This document shows positions 45,354-58,500 of a stretch of DNA of 64,000 nt, one piece after another. Location of the stretch: contig JAANDG010000054.1 of the NCBI GenBank assembly GCA_036852015.1, positions 248,001-312,000 on the forward strand, read 5' to 3'. Below the pieces are notes generated by a model that saw only the letters and a program-made list of their open reading frames with translations, was not told where the DNA came from and made no database searches. How positions within the stretch are numbered: position 1 is the stretch's first letter; each line of letters starts with the position of its first letter. The position numbers were made by a program, and so were the translations under genes. Origin of the DNA: Pelodera strongyloides. Its lineage: Eukaryota; Nematoda; Chromadorea; Rhabditida; Rhabditidae.

Positions 45354-48300
45354 ATGGACGTCATTGCAAACCAGCCCGTTGTTATCGACAACGGTTCGGG
45401 GGTGATCAAAGCTGGATTCGCCGGAGAACAATCTCCAAAGGTTCTTTTTTTCCTCATAGTCTCGCGGAATTACTGCATACTGTCTTGGTGTTAAATTCAT
45501 TGGGCTGGATACGTTTTGCCCCGAGATCCTTTAGCCTACATGGGCGGAAATGCTTTTCTGAATTACTGTTTGATGACTTGCCCCTTCAGGTGCGCTTTGC
45601 TAACTATGTTGGTCGTCCGAAACATACGCGTGTTATGGCCGGAGCGCTCGAGGGCGATTTGTTCATTGGTATGTTCATTGGATGTTCTTTGGTAACCTTT
45701 AGTGATAAACATAATAATTTACTATATTGGACAATATTGGACATAATTTATATTGTCCAATAAAAATGCACACCATTACCATTACTCCACTGGGGTATCT
45801 TATCCACGTCAACTCTCACTGCCAAGTAAGGGTAGTATTGTCGTATTGTCAATGGTTTATCAATGTAAATGGAGCCATATGGAATTATTATATCGGCCCC
45901 ACTATTGCTTTTTGTTAAACCGTGTTTTCTATCATATGCAATTTAGGTCCAAAAGCCGAGGAGTACCGTGGATTGCTTTCCCTGAAGTACCCAATGGAAC
46001 ACGGAATTGTAACCGATTGGAATGATATGGAGAAAGTGTGGCAGTACATTTACAGCAAGGAACAATTGAATGTATGTTTTCCCTTTCAATTATTCTTGCC
46101 ACCGAAAGGAACTGAAACGCAAACGAACTCTTGTTCAGTGCGAAGCTGTAAAGTATAAAGTGGAACAGACGCCTTCATATATGTTTGTTTGCAACTTTTT
46201 GCACTACTTCTTAACTTGAAGTATCTGCAGTATATCTTAACTTGAAAATAAAAAGATGTTTATTCGTGTCTTTTTTTCGTGATTGAGCCACTCTCACGCA
46301 TGGTTGTGGATCACTGAATTGGTATACTTTTGTAACATATCCAAGTTATGAAAGTTCTGCAGAAACGATTTCTTAGGTGTTCCCCGGTGAGCATCCCGTC
46401 TTGTTGACTGAAGCGCCGTTGAATCCCATGAAACACAGAGAAAAGGTAAGTTAGAATTTAATTCAGCCAATGGCTTATGGCTTCAATATAGTATATCACT
46501 TCCTTAATTGTTAATCATGTATGTAAAAACCTTGGTGACCTGTATTGTTTTCCCATTTAGGCGGCCGAAATTTTCTTCGAATCTTTCAATGTTCCGGCAC
46601 TTCACATTCAAATGCAGGTAATTTTAGTTTGCGCTTCCGTTGCCTTGTCACTTGTTTTAGTGATTCACTTTCTTGTTCGCCACAGATGTTGGACTTTATC
46701 GAATTTTTTATATTTCTAATTAGGCTGTGCTCGCCCTTTATTCGACTGGCCGCACAACTGGTGTTGTTTTGGACTGCGGAGACGGTGTAACACATGTAGT
46801 TCCAATTTATGAGGGATTTGCCATGCAACATGGGTTTGTTCCTAGTTTTTTTTGTTATATTTTAACGTTTAATTAGTCTCGCTATATCACATTCTTCTTC
46901 GCGTCATTTTATTTCTTCGTTTTGACACGCTTAGCTCGAGCGCGCACTACGAAATTATATAATGGTTGAAACATTAACTATAATAATTAAATTTTTGAGA
47001 TACTTCATTTTCTATTTGTAGCCCGCATAGTTCCTTTTGCTTCTTTTTTTTGTGGCGTAAATTTTTCTTTAGAATTGAGCGCATGGACGTTGCGGGACGT
47101 GATGTAACGAGATATTTGAGGCTTCTCCTGCGTAAGGTATGGTATTATTCTTCCATGAAGTATATGTATATGAGTACGTCACACATTAAAGCGAAATACC
47201 GGCCGGTTTTTGAAACGCATCGAGTACACCAACACTTATGCGCCATATGCAAATGAGCATAATGTAGCATAAAAAATAGACCCCACTTCGCATAAATACA
47301 TAATAATACAATTTTCCACGATGCGTTTCAAAAACCGGCCGGTATTTAGCTTTAATGACCTCTTCCTTCAAAGGCGTCAAACACGTTTATACGCATATAT
47401 AAGTCGTGGAAATGAACAAGCGCTTGTGCTTGCTCTTTGGTTCGCTCCCGAGTATCCAGTTAATTTGCTATTTTGCACCCATATCTTATTTATCGATTAA
47501 TTTGATTACGTAGTTTTACTGTACTATAACTTATAACTTTGTTTTAATCCCCTCGCCGTCTTACATTACATTACATTACATTACATTACATTACATTACA
47601 TTACACAAACTTACATTAAGCGTTTCACGTTTTTTAGACACTCCATCACTCGTAGTTTCTTGCTTTTCCAGGAAGGCTACAACTTCCACCGTTCATCCGA
47701 GTTTGAAATCGTCCGGGAAGTGAAGGAACGAGCTGGTTATTTGGCCGTGAATACCACCAAAGAAGAGAGCAGCGAGAGTGACAAGGAGGTAAGGCACAGT
47801 TTACATTGTACCATTCACTGTGTAATCATTATATGATTAAAACTTAAAACTAATTTTTTGTCCATTTCCATTATTTGTATACGACATACAAATAAAGGTG
47901 TGCGTTAATCCGCGTTCTCACATTTCCCGGTCCTCTCTCCATTGGTGTCCTTAATTGAAGTATAAATGTGGCAGTGATTTTTTGTCGTTCGAATTTTTTG
48001 AGATGTAAGTGTAAGCTAAGCTCTGATTTTGTGAGACTTTTATTTGAAGTGCCCTCTGCTGTATGTCTGTCTGCCTTATACACTGGACCCGTCGCCGAGA
48101 CGGCTCCGGCAGAATTGTTTGTGTCATTATTCGATATTTTCGTTTATTACCTGATTGTGTGAATGTGTGGATGTTTTAGATCCCCTATTCTTTACCCGAT
48201 GGATCTCGAATGGATATTGGCGCATGCAGATTCCGTGCTCCTGAGGTTTGCCGGTTTGCCTTTTACTTTGCTGATGTTACAGTAGTACCTACGGTACAAT

Positions 48301-49580
48301 TTGGTTCACTTCGACTATAACTATTGTTACCTTGTGTTAGTTTTCTGAAATATAGTAATCTGATATATTTATGAAGACCTTTCTGTTCTATATCAGGAAA
48401 TGACATAGTTCCCTGTTGTAATTGCTTTACTTAATTTTTTGCACTATATGTTTTGACGTTTTGTTTAGTTTCCGTCTTTATTTCCACGTGTTTAGGTTCT
48501 CTTCAGACCGGATCTTATTGGAGAAGAGTGGCCTGGAGTTGCAAATTGTGTGAATAATGCTATTAGAGTGAGTTGCTATAATTATTTCTTTAATTATAAT
48601 TATTTTATAATTATATGTCGTTTGGTTTACCGTTTGCCGTATTTTGCAACTTTTGAGGTTGGAGACTTGAATCGTGTGCAAGCCTAGGATATTGGCAAAT
48701 TTTTCCGCTAACTTACTGGCGCTGTATGGCGTATGAGCTAGTGAACAGCTTATGTGCGTAGTAAATCGATATGCATTAGTGTATTACTTCATTAGTTGAT
48801 TGCAGAAGTGCGATATGGACGTACGCAAAGTGCTCTACGGAAACATTGTTCTGAGTGGTGGGTCGACCATGTTTGCTGGATTTGGAGACAGACTTCTGTC
48901 CGAGGTGTGCATTTTTTGCGTTTAAAATATTTTTTTTTTTTTGAGTATATGAAATATTGTTAAATTCTTTCACTTTATACCAAAAAAATTCATTTAAAAC
49001 GTGCTTTTGACAATATTGCTACATTGATCCCAGCCTAACAAAATCTGCGTAATTGTGTATGTTTCATAAGGTTAGTAAAGATCGTCGAGTTTCTTTCCAA
49101 ACAATCTGCACTGATAAACCGAAAGGTAGTAAGTACTTCGCAGAAGATTCAGCTGAAGGTTTGTACATTCATTTACAGATCAAACGCATTGCGCCAACGG
49201 ATACGAAGATTCGAATTTCTGCACCGCAGGTTTGTCATTCAATATTGGGTCTTTTGTTTTTAAGCCACTCATGTCATTCCTCCTGTTCCATATGAGCGTG
49301 TATGTTATACTAACCGTTATACTCTTCCTTTTTTGGACGGGAAGCAATCGTGTGCTTCTTTTAATTTATATGTTGTCCATTATACTTATTCTTGATTTTA
49401 CTGTTGTATTTATTATATATTTCAAATAAAGCTTTGAGTTTTGTATTTCAGGAGCGTGTGTACTCGACGTTCATTGGAGGTTCAATTCTTGCTTCCCTGG
49501 ATACGTTCCGTCGTATGTGGGTGGGTAAGAAAGAATACGAAGATGAGGGCGCTAAGGTACTGCATAGAAAGTTCTTCTAA
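45354..49580 (+). CDS. arp-1: Actin-related protein 1 (centractin), dynactin filament subunit
   Basis: Thirteen exons join in frame to 374 residues (vertebrate ARP1 376): 45354-45440, 45590-45668, 45947-46071, 46377-46445, 46561-46617, 46724-46833, 47073-47136, 47672-47788, 48180-48245, 48496-48567, 48806-48904, 49179-49229, 49452-49580. It begins [20 protein letters not shown] (phosphate-1 loop), continues [62 protein letters not shown] (phosphate-2 loop), [26 protein letters not shown] and [15 protein letters not shown], ending [16 protein letters not shown] and the terminal HRKxF are ARP1-specific relative to actin. ARP1 forms the short filament of dynactin that links dynein to cargo. The acceptor TCGTTAG is two bases before the ATG. 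A possible in-frame longer form of exon 12 is described in the findings. Confidence 0.96.
47190..47351. mobile_element. TTAA MITE, AGCGAAATACC family, copy 3
   Basis: AGCGAAATACCGGCCGG then TTTTTGAAACGCATCG at the left and the inverted CCGGCCGGTATTTAGCT at the right, TTAA at 47186-47189 and 47352-47355. In ARP1 intron 7. Confidence 0.9.
47560..47605. repeat. (TTACA)n microsatellite
   Basis: About nine TTACA pentamers in ARP1 intron 7. Confidence 0.9.
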
Positions 49581-52517
49581 GGTTAGTTTAAATTCAGAAG
49601 TATTGGGGAACCAATCTAGACATCTATACATGATCTTTTCAAATATAAAATCCTGTGCTGAACGCACTTTAGATGTATATTCAATTTCCGTGTGCATACT
49701 TTTATTTTACGGATGTATGCTCTGTTTAAGAGAAAGCCAAGTTCCCTTTTTTTATATTTTTGCTGAGTTATGTTAGAAGAGATTAATACTGTCGATAGGT
49801 TCATTGGATGTTTGTTAGGGAAAATGCCACATTCAGTTATGATTATAATTATTATATTTGCTCTTTGAAATGCTGATTTGAAGTCCCGTTGAGCCTTTTG
49901 AGCTTCGCTTTTGCTCAGTCACTTATTGTGTAATCCAGCTATGATTTATTTATGGTTTAAGGTAATTCTCAGAGCATTGAACGCTTGCTTGCAACAATCA
50001 TAATACGTTGTTTTCGGTTATTTTTTATCATTTTTCTGCATTCTTATCCGAGTTTATAGAAGTGCTTTATCAATAGATTTTCGCTGTGGTTTTCATTTTT
50101 TTTTTCTAGAGATATTTATCAGTTGGTGTATGTTGAAGCGGTATGGTAAGTAATTGAACCTTTTGGGTTTAAACACTCCAAACACGCCCCATATCGCTTT
50201 GATATCATATCCTAATCCATCGCTTCTATAAGGTTAAGGGATACGTGATAATACTCTTCCCTCATTAAATGATAACCGTATAGGGATTTTAATCCTCGGG
50301 TTATGTATCACCCTTTTGTTGCTAATTCATACACCGTCTTTGCAGACCTATATAATTTAAAAAATCATTGAATTCAGTACATATATATTTCGAACAAACA
50401 GCGCCAACGTCCCTTTACCTGGTTTTGTACTGTATACTTGGCCTTTACTATGAAACTATTAAGTGATCGCACTTTATGCTTTCATCGTTAATATAAAAAG
50501 CCTATTTTTTAAGCAAACAGTTAATTAGCACATGGAAGACCAAGACTACGGTCATTGTTTGTTCTCTAGGTAATATTTCTTTGTGTTTTGTTAATTTATT
50601 ATTTATTGAATAAAGGTTTTCTATTTGTTTTTGTGCATACTGGAGTGTAGTTTTGAATTTTGCATACGGCTGTTTTGAAAATTGGTGTGAAGCTTCAGAG
50701 GTTGTGCGCGTGTGTACATATATGTTCACGATTTCTTTTGTAAGATATGTTTTATTTTAGCTGTTGCCCTTGCAATGATTTCAAATGGCACATCATGCAA
50801 AATAAGTTTGCTTTTGTAAAAAAAAATTCCCTTCCATGCAAGGCATTGCAAGGGCATACGTTCAAATGAGTCGGCGCGCTTTGATGCACTTCATTACCGT
50901 GGAACTGGTTTTATCAATTATTGACAAGCATTTATTTCATTTTTCGATACAAAATTTCCAATTTTTCTTGAAATATCTATTTCGAGTGAGTCGATCTGTC
51001 TATCTGTCAACCACTGAGATTTTTGCATATGAAAGTGCTTACTGTCTCTCTTTTTGGAGGTCATTTCACTGAGTTTTATTGGAGAGATTACGAGTGAGAG
51101 AGTAAGAAATAGTACACTTATTTGAGAGGTGTTTACGAGTAGAGAAGCTTAGAGAGTATGCAAATTATTTATTACTGTGTTATTTTTATTTCTAATACGG
51201 TACTTTTGATAAGCTACAGTATTACTATGTTTGATGCTGCGGTCAGCGAAAAAAAGGAGATTATTGTACTAATGCAGTGCAAGATTATCTTTTTTCTCAG
51301 TTTTTTCTTGAAATGAAAAACACATGATTTATTTTTCTGGGAGAAAACTTGGGAAATTTGGAACGTATTTAAAATCTCTCTCATTACATAGTTCCAGTTT
51401 AGGTCGAGTTTTGAGTGCGCCTACTTTTAATATCATTTGTGTTTACTTGGCAACTTTAGTCACCGTTGTAATGCAGACGAAAATCCACGTGGTCATTGTA
51501 TTTTTGAAAATTTAGTAGACGGCCATCTGTTTGCGTTTGTATGTTCTTTTATTTTCATCCTCGAATGCACACCTTTTGGTTATTTAATAAATAAATAAAT
51601 AAAAAAGTAACGATCCTTGAGATTTGTACATAATAGCATAATTTGCTCTGGCCACTGGTTAGAAGAGCTTGTCATTAGAATGTACTAGATTGAAGAAGTG
51701 GAAAATCTTGGTGTCCTTCTAGAGCCACATTAACATTTTTACGCATAATGTATAATAACGGCCCACTCACTTCCAAAAGATACCTAGGTGGTCATACTTC
51801 ATGCTCACTGCTGGATTCCAAATCAAACCCTTTCATTTGTGAATTGAGTTATGTTTATACATATTAATTGATAACTAATCCCTCGAATATTGTTAGTCTG
51901 ATAACCTCACCTCATAATATATTGTGAAATAACTCACACATGAAACTGACGCTTTTAAACCAACAAACCAAAACTCGAATACTATCTGTGTGAGTGATCA
52001 GCGTACCACGAAGCCGCGTGCAAAATTCAAGGACTTTTCACTTTTAAAATCCTTTTATTTTTCACTCAAATTAGTGGTCTGAAAAGATGACCAAAACAAC
52101 AGTGTACTTACTTTCTCTCTTTAGGCATGCGAGAGTTATTTGACCTCAGTATGCTAAAGTTACTGCGCTCTATTTTAGTTATAAAAGTTTGTCGATGGGC
52201 CGCGAACATTGGGCACTCAAAACGTGTGCCGCACCTTCTTCCCTCATTTCCAGATTTTTTTTCTGTGACAGGAATGTTTTCTTACACAAAAGACAAAAGT
52301 GTATTGGACACTTGATTGTAAACAAAATGTGATGAGCATAACAAACGATTTATCTTTCAACTAACCTCAATAGTGGCATCTCTCTTTTGCAAGTAATCCC
52401 CGACACTTATTCCATGTTTGTTGTCGTGCTCCTGTTTATTTTCTTCTCGTATTTCGTTATTCGAAATCGCAAGTTTCAAGGAAACAATGCTCATATAATT
52501 ACTGATTTCAGGTTGCA
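49581..52517. other. 3' flank of ARP1 and intergenic region
   Basis: AATAAA at 50609-50614 is a candidate signal for a long 3' UTR. 51,540-51,606 holds the (AAAT)-tailed end of a retroposon-like repeat. No further gene could be built; the frames at 50836-51072 and 51324-51515 are AT-rich without splice partners. Confidence 0.45.
51540..51606 (+). mobile_element. 3' end of (AAAT)n-tailed retroposon-like repeat
   Basis: GAATGCACACCTTTTGG then TTATTTAATAAATAAATA resembles the end of the 12466-12694 insertion. The 5' limit is not clear. Confidence 0.45.
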
Positions 52518-55500
52518 ATGTCGACATTCTGGAGCCCTTTTCTCTCTTTCTTTGTTTCTTTATTAATTGTCGAAGCTGTATTACAGTCGGCAGACGAACA
52601 GCAACCTCGGACTAAGGGGTGGGCTAATTTGCATACTGTTGCGCACGAATAATTATCATCCGAACCCAACGCGAAACTATGGCGAGGTTGTAGTCAGCCA
52701 GTTCGGAGCGGTAGCCCAACTTGGCGCATAGGAATAGGATGCAGAAAGCGCCAAACGTGCCCGTAAAATGTGCAATTCCAGCCCATTGAGACCCATCCAG
52801 TCCCAGTTGGGATACAACTTGGAGGCTGCTATTGCATGGAAAATTTACCATAAACCCACGTGCTGACGTATTATGTCCTGTCAGAATTGGCGCTTAGATA
52901 GGTAGGAGATAGCCGTGGGGGATCCTGTTATCATACTTCCCTTGGAGTGAGATTTCTTTCAATCAATAGTTCATGTTCAGGATGAATCCATTCATATTTT
53001 CCTCGATCGACGAGACATTGCCTCTATTAACAGAATCAACAGATCGTTCTGAAGATGAGAGTCTTGATCTACCGTTGACACCAACGGCTGCCAGAATATT
53101 TACGCCATCGCGAAGGTAGGATAACAATGTGAGAGGCGCTTAGTTTACGCCCTCTCACGTATATAAGTCGAAGCTCCCCCCAAGTTTACGGACAATTCGT
53201 AATTTATGAATTTGAACTGCGAAATGTTCGATTCCCGTCAAATATGCGGGTTCGATTCCCGCCCGACCGAAACCTCAATTTTTCATTTCGCAGTTCAAAT
53301 TCATAAAACGATAAAACCGGCTAACAATAAGGGCGGCCTTAATGCTCAATGTGCAATTTGCACAAACATTTTCACAATTTCTTTTAATTTATTATGCTGG
53401 CACATATTCTCCACGTTACTTTTCCGACCAACCAGCGTCAGACAAAACAAACCTGTGACAAATTTAAAATTTCAACTTTAGGAAACGAGCTGCATTCATG
53501 TTGGTTCCGCTCAAAGATGGGAACACAATAGTATGAAAAGTTTAAATAATATTTTGTTGCCGTTGCCAAATTGATACTAGATATTATAACTATTCTGAGA
53601 GTTTAAAATCGCAAAATGGCCAAGACTTGGAAAAAATGCTCACCGTCATTAGTCAAAATATCGATTGGTATTTGTTACTTTCCACACGAACATTGTAACG
53701 AGTGATGTTTTCTTGACAATATATAATTAACCTCATAGTCCTACGGATAGACTAAATATATAATTATTATTATATAGTATAAAGCTGTGAGAAAGGAAAG
53801 TACACAGTTTTTGTTGAGAGTCAACAGGGCCCTATTCCACCACCATCAAATATAAGGAGGAGTCCCAAAATATCTGCAAATTTCGATGGACCTCCCGCTG
53901 CTTCACCCTACGACCCGAAGTACAGCTTCCTGGTATGGCACCATTGTTTGTCCAGTTTTTGGGAGCTTCTATGCTCGGGGGCTTGTAGCGAGAGAATTCC
54001 GTAGAAATTCAGTTTTTTAACATTTTGACCGGAATTGGGAAAACCAAATCTTTATGACTCCATTTGAGGAGTATGTTTATACGATGTGATACTATCATGA
54101 AGTATGGAATGCGAATAAGTACATATGTTGGACATAAAAATGTTAATTGCAGATCAAGTCGAAAGATGCTCTGATACATCATCGGTAGGGCATTTCGGTT
54201 TTTATCTTCTTTTTTTTTCGAACACAATGTGGAATATTTTATATTTTTTCCTGTAAAATTATTGTCGTTGGTCGTTAGTTAGTGCTTATCTACGACAGGT
54301 TGAATAATCGTATTGTATTGTTGTGCATATTTTATAAATTTTATTATTTGTAAGAATGTTTTAGAGATTTTCTAGTCGACGATTTTCCTGACAAAGCGCC
54401 TCGGGTAAGCATTTCATTTTTATTGCTGTTATGTTTTTGTCGATTTTTTCGCTTTTGTCTACCTTGTGATCATAGCATAGACTGTATAGTATAGAGTCAG
54501 GTGTAGCACGTAGACGTTATTCTAACGCTCCAAAATAATTTTATTCGGGCGTCACGCTTTCCTTTTCAGGCTCATTTCAACCCAATTGCACTGAAGAATC
54601 AACAACAAACTGCCGATGTGGGTCGAATTTTTAGCCATTTTTTTTGTTCCAGAAAGCGTACTCCTTCCATGAAAACTAGATACATAATCCTTTTATTTGA
54701 CTGTTTTAGATGAGCACATCACTGGGTCATCCACGAATAACTCCTAATGGAGAGACGTTCGGTAAGAGAGTTTAAGAAAATGTATTAGACAATATTTAAT
54801 TTTAAACCGTCTCAGTTTTCGGGTTCGATATAGTCCTAAATCTTCAGACAGCACAGGACACCCGTCGTGTCGAACCCGCCGTGTCGTCGTGTGGTATAGG
54901 CTACCGGTTCATTTTGGATGAGTGTCTCGAAAATAAACTAGTTTTGCAATTTACTTATTTTAATTATTAGTATTTCAGCTCTCGACCGTTTTTCTGGTCC
55001 TCGTCCAGTAACGCAACAATTCGCTCCCTCGCCTCCTTCTCGCTTCCTGCCCTCTCCTCCAATGCAGCAACAACAATTCGCTCCCTCTCGTTTTCCTTCT
55101 CAACACCCTCCTCGGCAGCCGCAGTTCCTCTTTCCTCAAGCTACCTCGAATCTCCGACGTGCTCCAGCCAGATTCTTCGCTCGTCCTGTATTCATCAACA
55201 GGCAATTCAACCCATTCACGAGAAGCAGGGCATTCGCTGCTCCACAATTCGTACCATCTCAAACCGCCTCACCGGTTACTGTATTTTATCCACAGGTTAG
55301 TGTTTCTGTTAAGAGTATCCTATGCTAGACATAACAACTGAACCTTGCTTCTGTAGATATCAGTAAGCAGCTTCATGTGTTATTCTGAGGCGCTTGTGGT
55401 AGTTTAGTAATTCTGTGTTTTTTCAGAGAGGCGTTCACTATTCTCCGTACGGAAACACGTTCAAAGTGGGAGCCGGACGGTTTGATGTCAGTTTTTGTTT

Positions 55501-58500
55501 CTTTATCAATTGCTCAACCATTATGAAAACTTTTCAATCCGGTACGTAATTAACAGCGATTCAATCAATATATTCCTAATTTTCGCGCGGCTTTTCAGCG
55601 TTAGTTTGTCTCTCTAGTCTGTAGACGGTCCACCTAGCTAGCTGTCTATACATATACCCATATATATTAGTAAAGGATTTTCTGCCTAATACATAGAACT
55701 TTTCAGTATCTCGGCTGATCTCGTATCAATGCACAATGGTGGTCCATGACAGCTCTCCACTACTTTAGCTAATGGAGTTATAAATAATCACAATCTAATG
55801 ATACTCAGGGTAATAAAGTGAATAATTTTGAGTTTTGCTTTTGTGGAATGTTATGTCTGGCTCTGGCCTATTTATATATGGAGACTCGGTAGTTTTCCGT
55901 TGTTTTTATGTGTTTTACAAAGCACCAATTCACCATCACTTGGATTGAAAAGTGTCGTGGCTGACACCGGAATGTGTCAGAAATACACGACCTATTTTCT
56001 TATACTGACACGTCTCACTTTTTTTATTGATGATCGTTATTTTACTGAATGATGCATATGATGGAAGCAAGCAATATATGTAAAGTCGTAAGCGACTTCA
56101 AGAAGTATGAGCAGGACTGCTGGAGTGGAGCCGGAACCTCTAATTGTAAGCTTCTCAGTCGTGATTCTCGACGTTGTTCACCTTAAGCGACATAAAAAAA
56201 ATGGCATCAAAGTTCCAGACATCATCGATTCATAATTGATTTACGACCAGAATTTATTGGAGTCAAAAGTTCTGAGTCAAAGATGCGAAAAAATCGGAGG
56301 GATTCCTCCCTCGGGAGAGAGAGGGATAGAGAGTGAGAGCGAGGTCGGAAAGAAAACAGAGAGAGAGAGAGAGAGAGAATGTCAGAGGGAGAAAAGAAAG
56401 AGGGAGGGGATAAAATGGCCCAATTGCTCTTTCTTTAGTCAGGGGATATCGAGGGAAGGAAACTTTGTCTTCTAACAACACGACAACTCTTGTATTCTCA
56501 AATAGCGCATTCAGTTGCTATATATCCTTTTGCTGATTTTGAGCTTTATTCTGAGGAGTTTCAGTCAATGAAGTATTCAATTATGTGCTAATGAGCCGAC
56601 CCGATGATAATTAGATATTCAGATAATTAATGTTTATGTTTTCATGTTGAAAATGATATGTACCACAGTGGAATGTCCCATTGTCGTATATACTTGTTAT
56701 ATTATCTGTCTTAGAGAACATACTAGAGTAGAATAAGCAAGCTCTCGCGGATGAGTTTGTACGTTTGTAGTATGTATATGAAGAATAAACCCAACGTGAA
56801 ACTCTCGTGGTGCACGGCAAAAAAACTAAGGTGCATTTCGCCAGTCTTCACCAGACTCTCGCCAGGTTCTCGCGAGTGATGGACTCTCGCCAGACTCTCG
56901 CCAGTTTCTCGCGAGTGATGGACTCTCGCCAGACTCTCGCCAGGTTCTCGCGAGGGCACTGATCACCGTTTCGCGAAGACCTGGCCAAAGTCGCCGCGCA
57001 CCCCTTTCTCTGGTTCTGCATTAATTTTCGCTTTTTCGTACATCCGTCGCTCCTACTTTGCGTCCGCGAAAGTTTCCCGAAGGGTTTCGCCGTGCGCTAC
57101 CCGACTTCCGAGTTCAGGTGTCTAACTGTAAGTCAAGTGACCACTATTTAGCCTTTTACATCAAAAAACTCTTGACATTTTGATCTAAACATGAAAACAT
57201 TGGGTGCATGTACATTACGCTTCACTTCTGACATAATGTCAAAATAAGGTCGTAAGAGGGGGATTTTATGTTCTTTCTCTGAACTCTCTCCTCTGATTGT
57301 ACATAATAGCATACTCTCATCCGTTTCTCTCTTTTCTGCATCCGAATATGGAATACTCTCTAATATTCAAAGTTCTTTTTTTTATTGCAAGAGGAAATAT
57401 GCATCACTGATTTGAACCCGCAAAGCACCCAAGGAAATTCATAAGGAATTTCGGAGCTTTCATTCTGACAATAAGATTCTTAGACATAATAATCAACTGA
57501 ATAACTCGAACACCCCACACCTGCCTCGAAAAAGTGTTTTGAATTTACACCCGTTTATTTACGCCTTGGACAGTTTCCTTATTCTTTTTACTCTATTAAC
57601 TCCAAGATTTACGGCTTCAACTGTGCGTAAGTCTGTGAGAATCATGAAGTTTTGTTAAATCTCACTTTCATATTCTTTTCTTCCTTGTTGTTCAAAAAAA
57701 GAAGGACAAATAATTGAATATTTAAAACGCGTCCACTAACTATTTCGTCCATGTTTATTTGTGCGGAAACTCGGACTTATTGTCTTTTTGCTATGTTGTT
57801 TTGTCGTTGTCTTTTTAGTTAACTCACTTAGACAGACCCTAGACGCTCAGACACCAACAAAAGGGAGCATAATTTGTTTTTTAGAGCATAGTTAATTATT
57901 GGTTGTCGTCGTGTTCGTTTCCTCAGAATCTTTTTATCTTTTTGTATTGAAAGATTTCTTTACAGACTCATTCATTCAAATTGACAGATTGTTGCAACAT
58001 GGTTTGACAACGACGACTTGAATACACACAAAATGACTATGGATGCGGTAAGGGTTTCTTTTTTTTTCTAATTTTTATATAAGAAGGTTTATATTTTATA
58101 TACGTAGTTTTTACAGAATCGCTTGCATAGAGAGAGAGGGGAGAGAAGGGTACAGAGAGAGACACACAGAGACAGAGAGACAAGAGGGAGAAAGAGAGTG
58201 AATGAACCTCCGGTTTGTGTGCACCAGGAACACCCCTCTTTATAATTCCTCCTCCTATTATTCTACCACATTTTTCGTGAATTTTAGAAAAGAGCGAATA
58301 AATCGGCATCTCTGCGGCGCTCGTGTGAGATTTGTAGTATCAGGGAAATCATTGCTAAAATACGTTACACAAATGATAGTTTCAGATGAGATAGTAGTTT
58401 TTTTCATAGAAAATAAAAATCTGAGTAATCAATTGATTGAAAACCGTCGAGTATGCCATGCTCCATGCTTGTATCTCACAGTCATGTCCAAATTGTAGAT

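Noticed and set aside
52624..52851. 75-codon minus-strand frame with a hydrophobic stretch (GTFGAFCILFLCAKLGY)
   Set aside because: It starts with a true ATG and is not AT-rich, but no exon with matching phase was found on that strand, so I could not support a gene.
56054..56145. Extra exon of the membrane-protein gene (CKVVSDFKKYEQDCWSG)
   Set aside because: It looks coding, but no acceptor and donor combination keeps phase with exons 55427-55486 and 57988-58047; left as a possible alternative exon.
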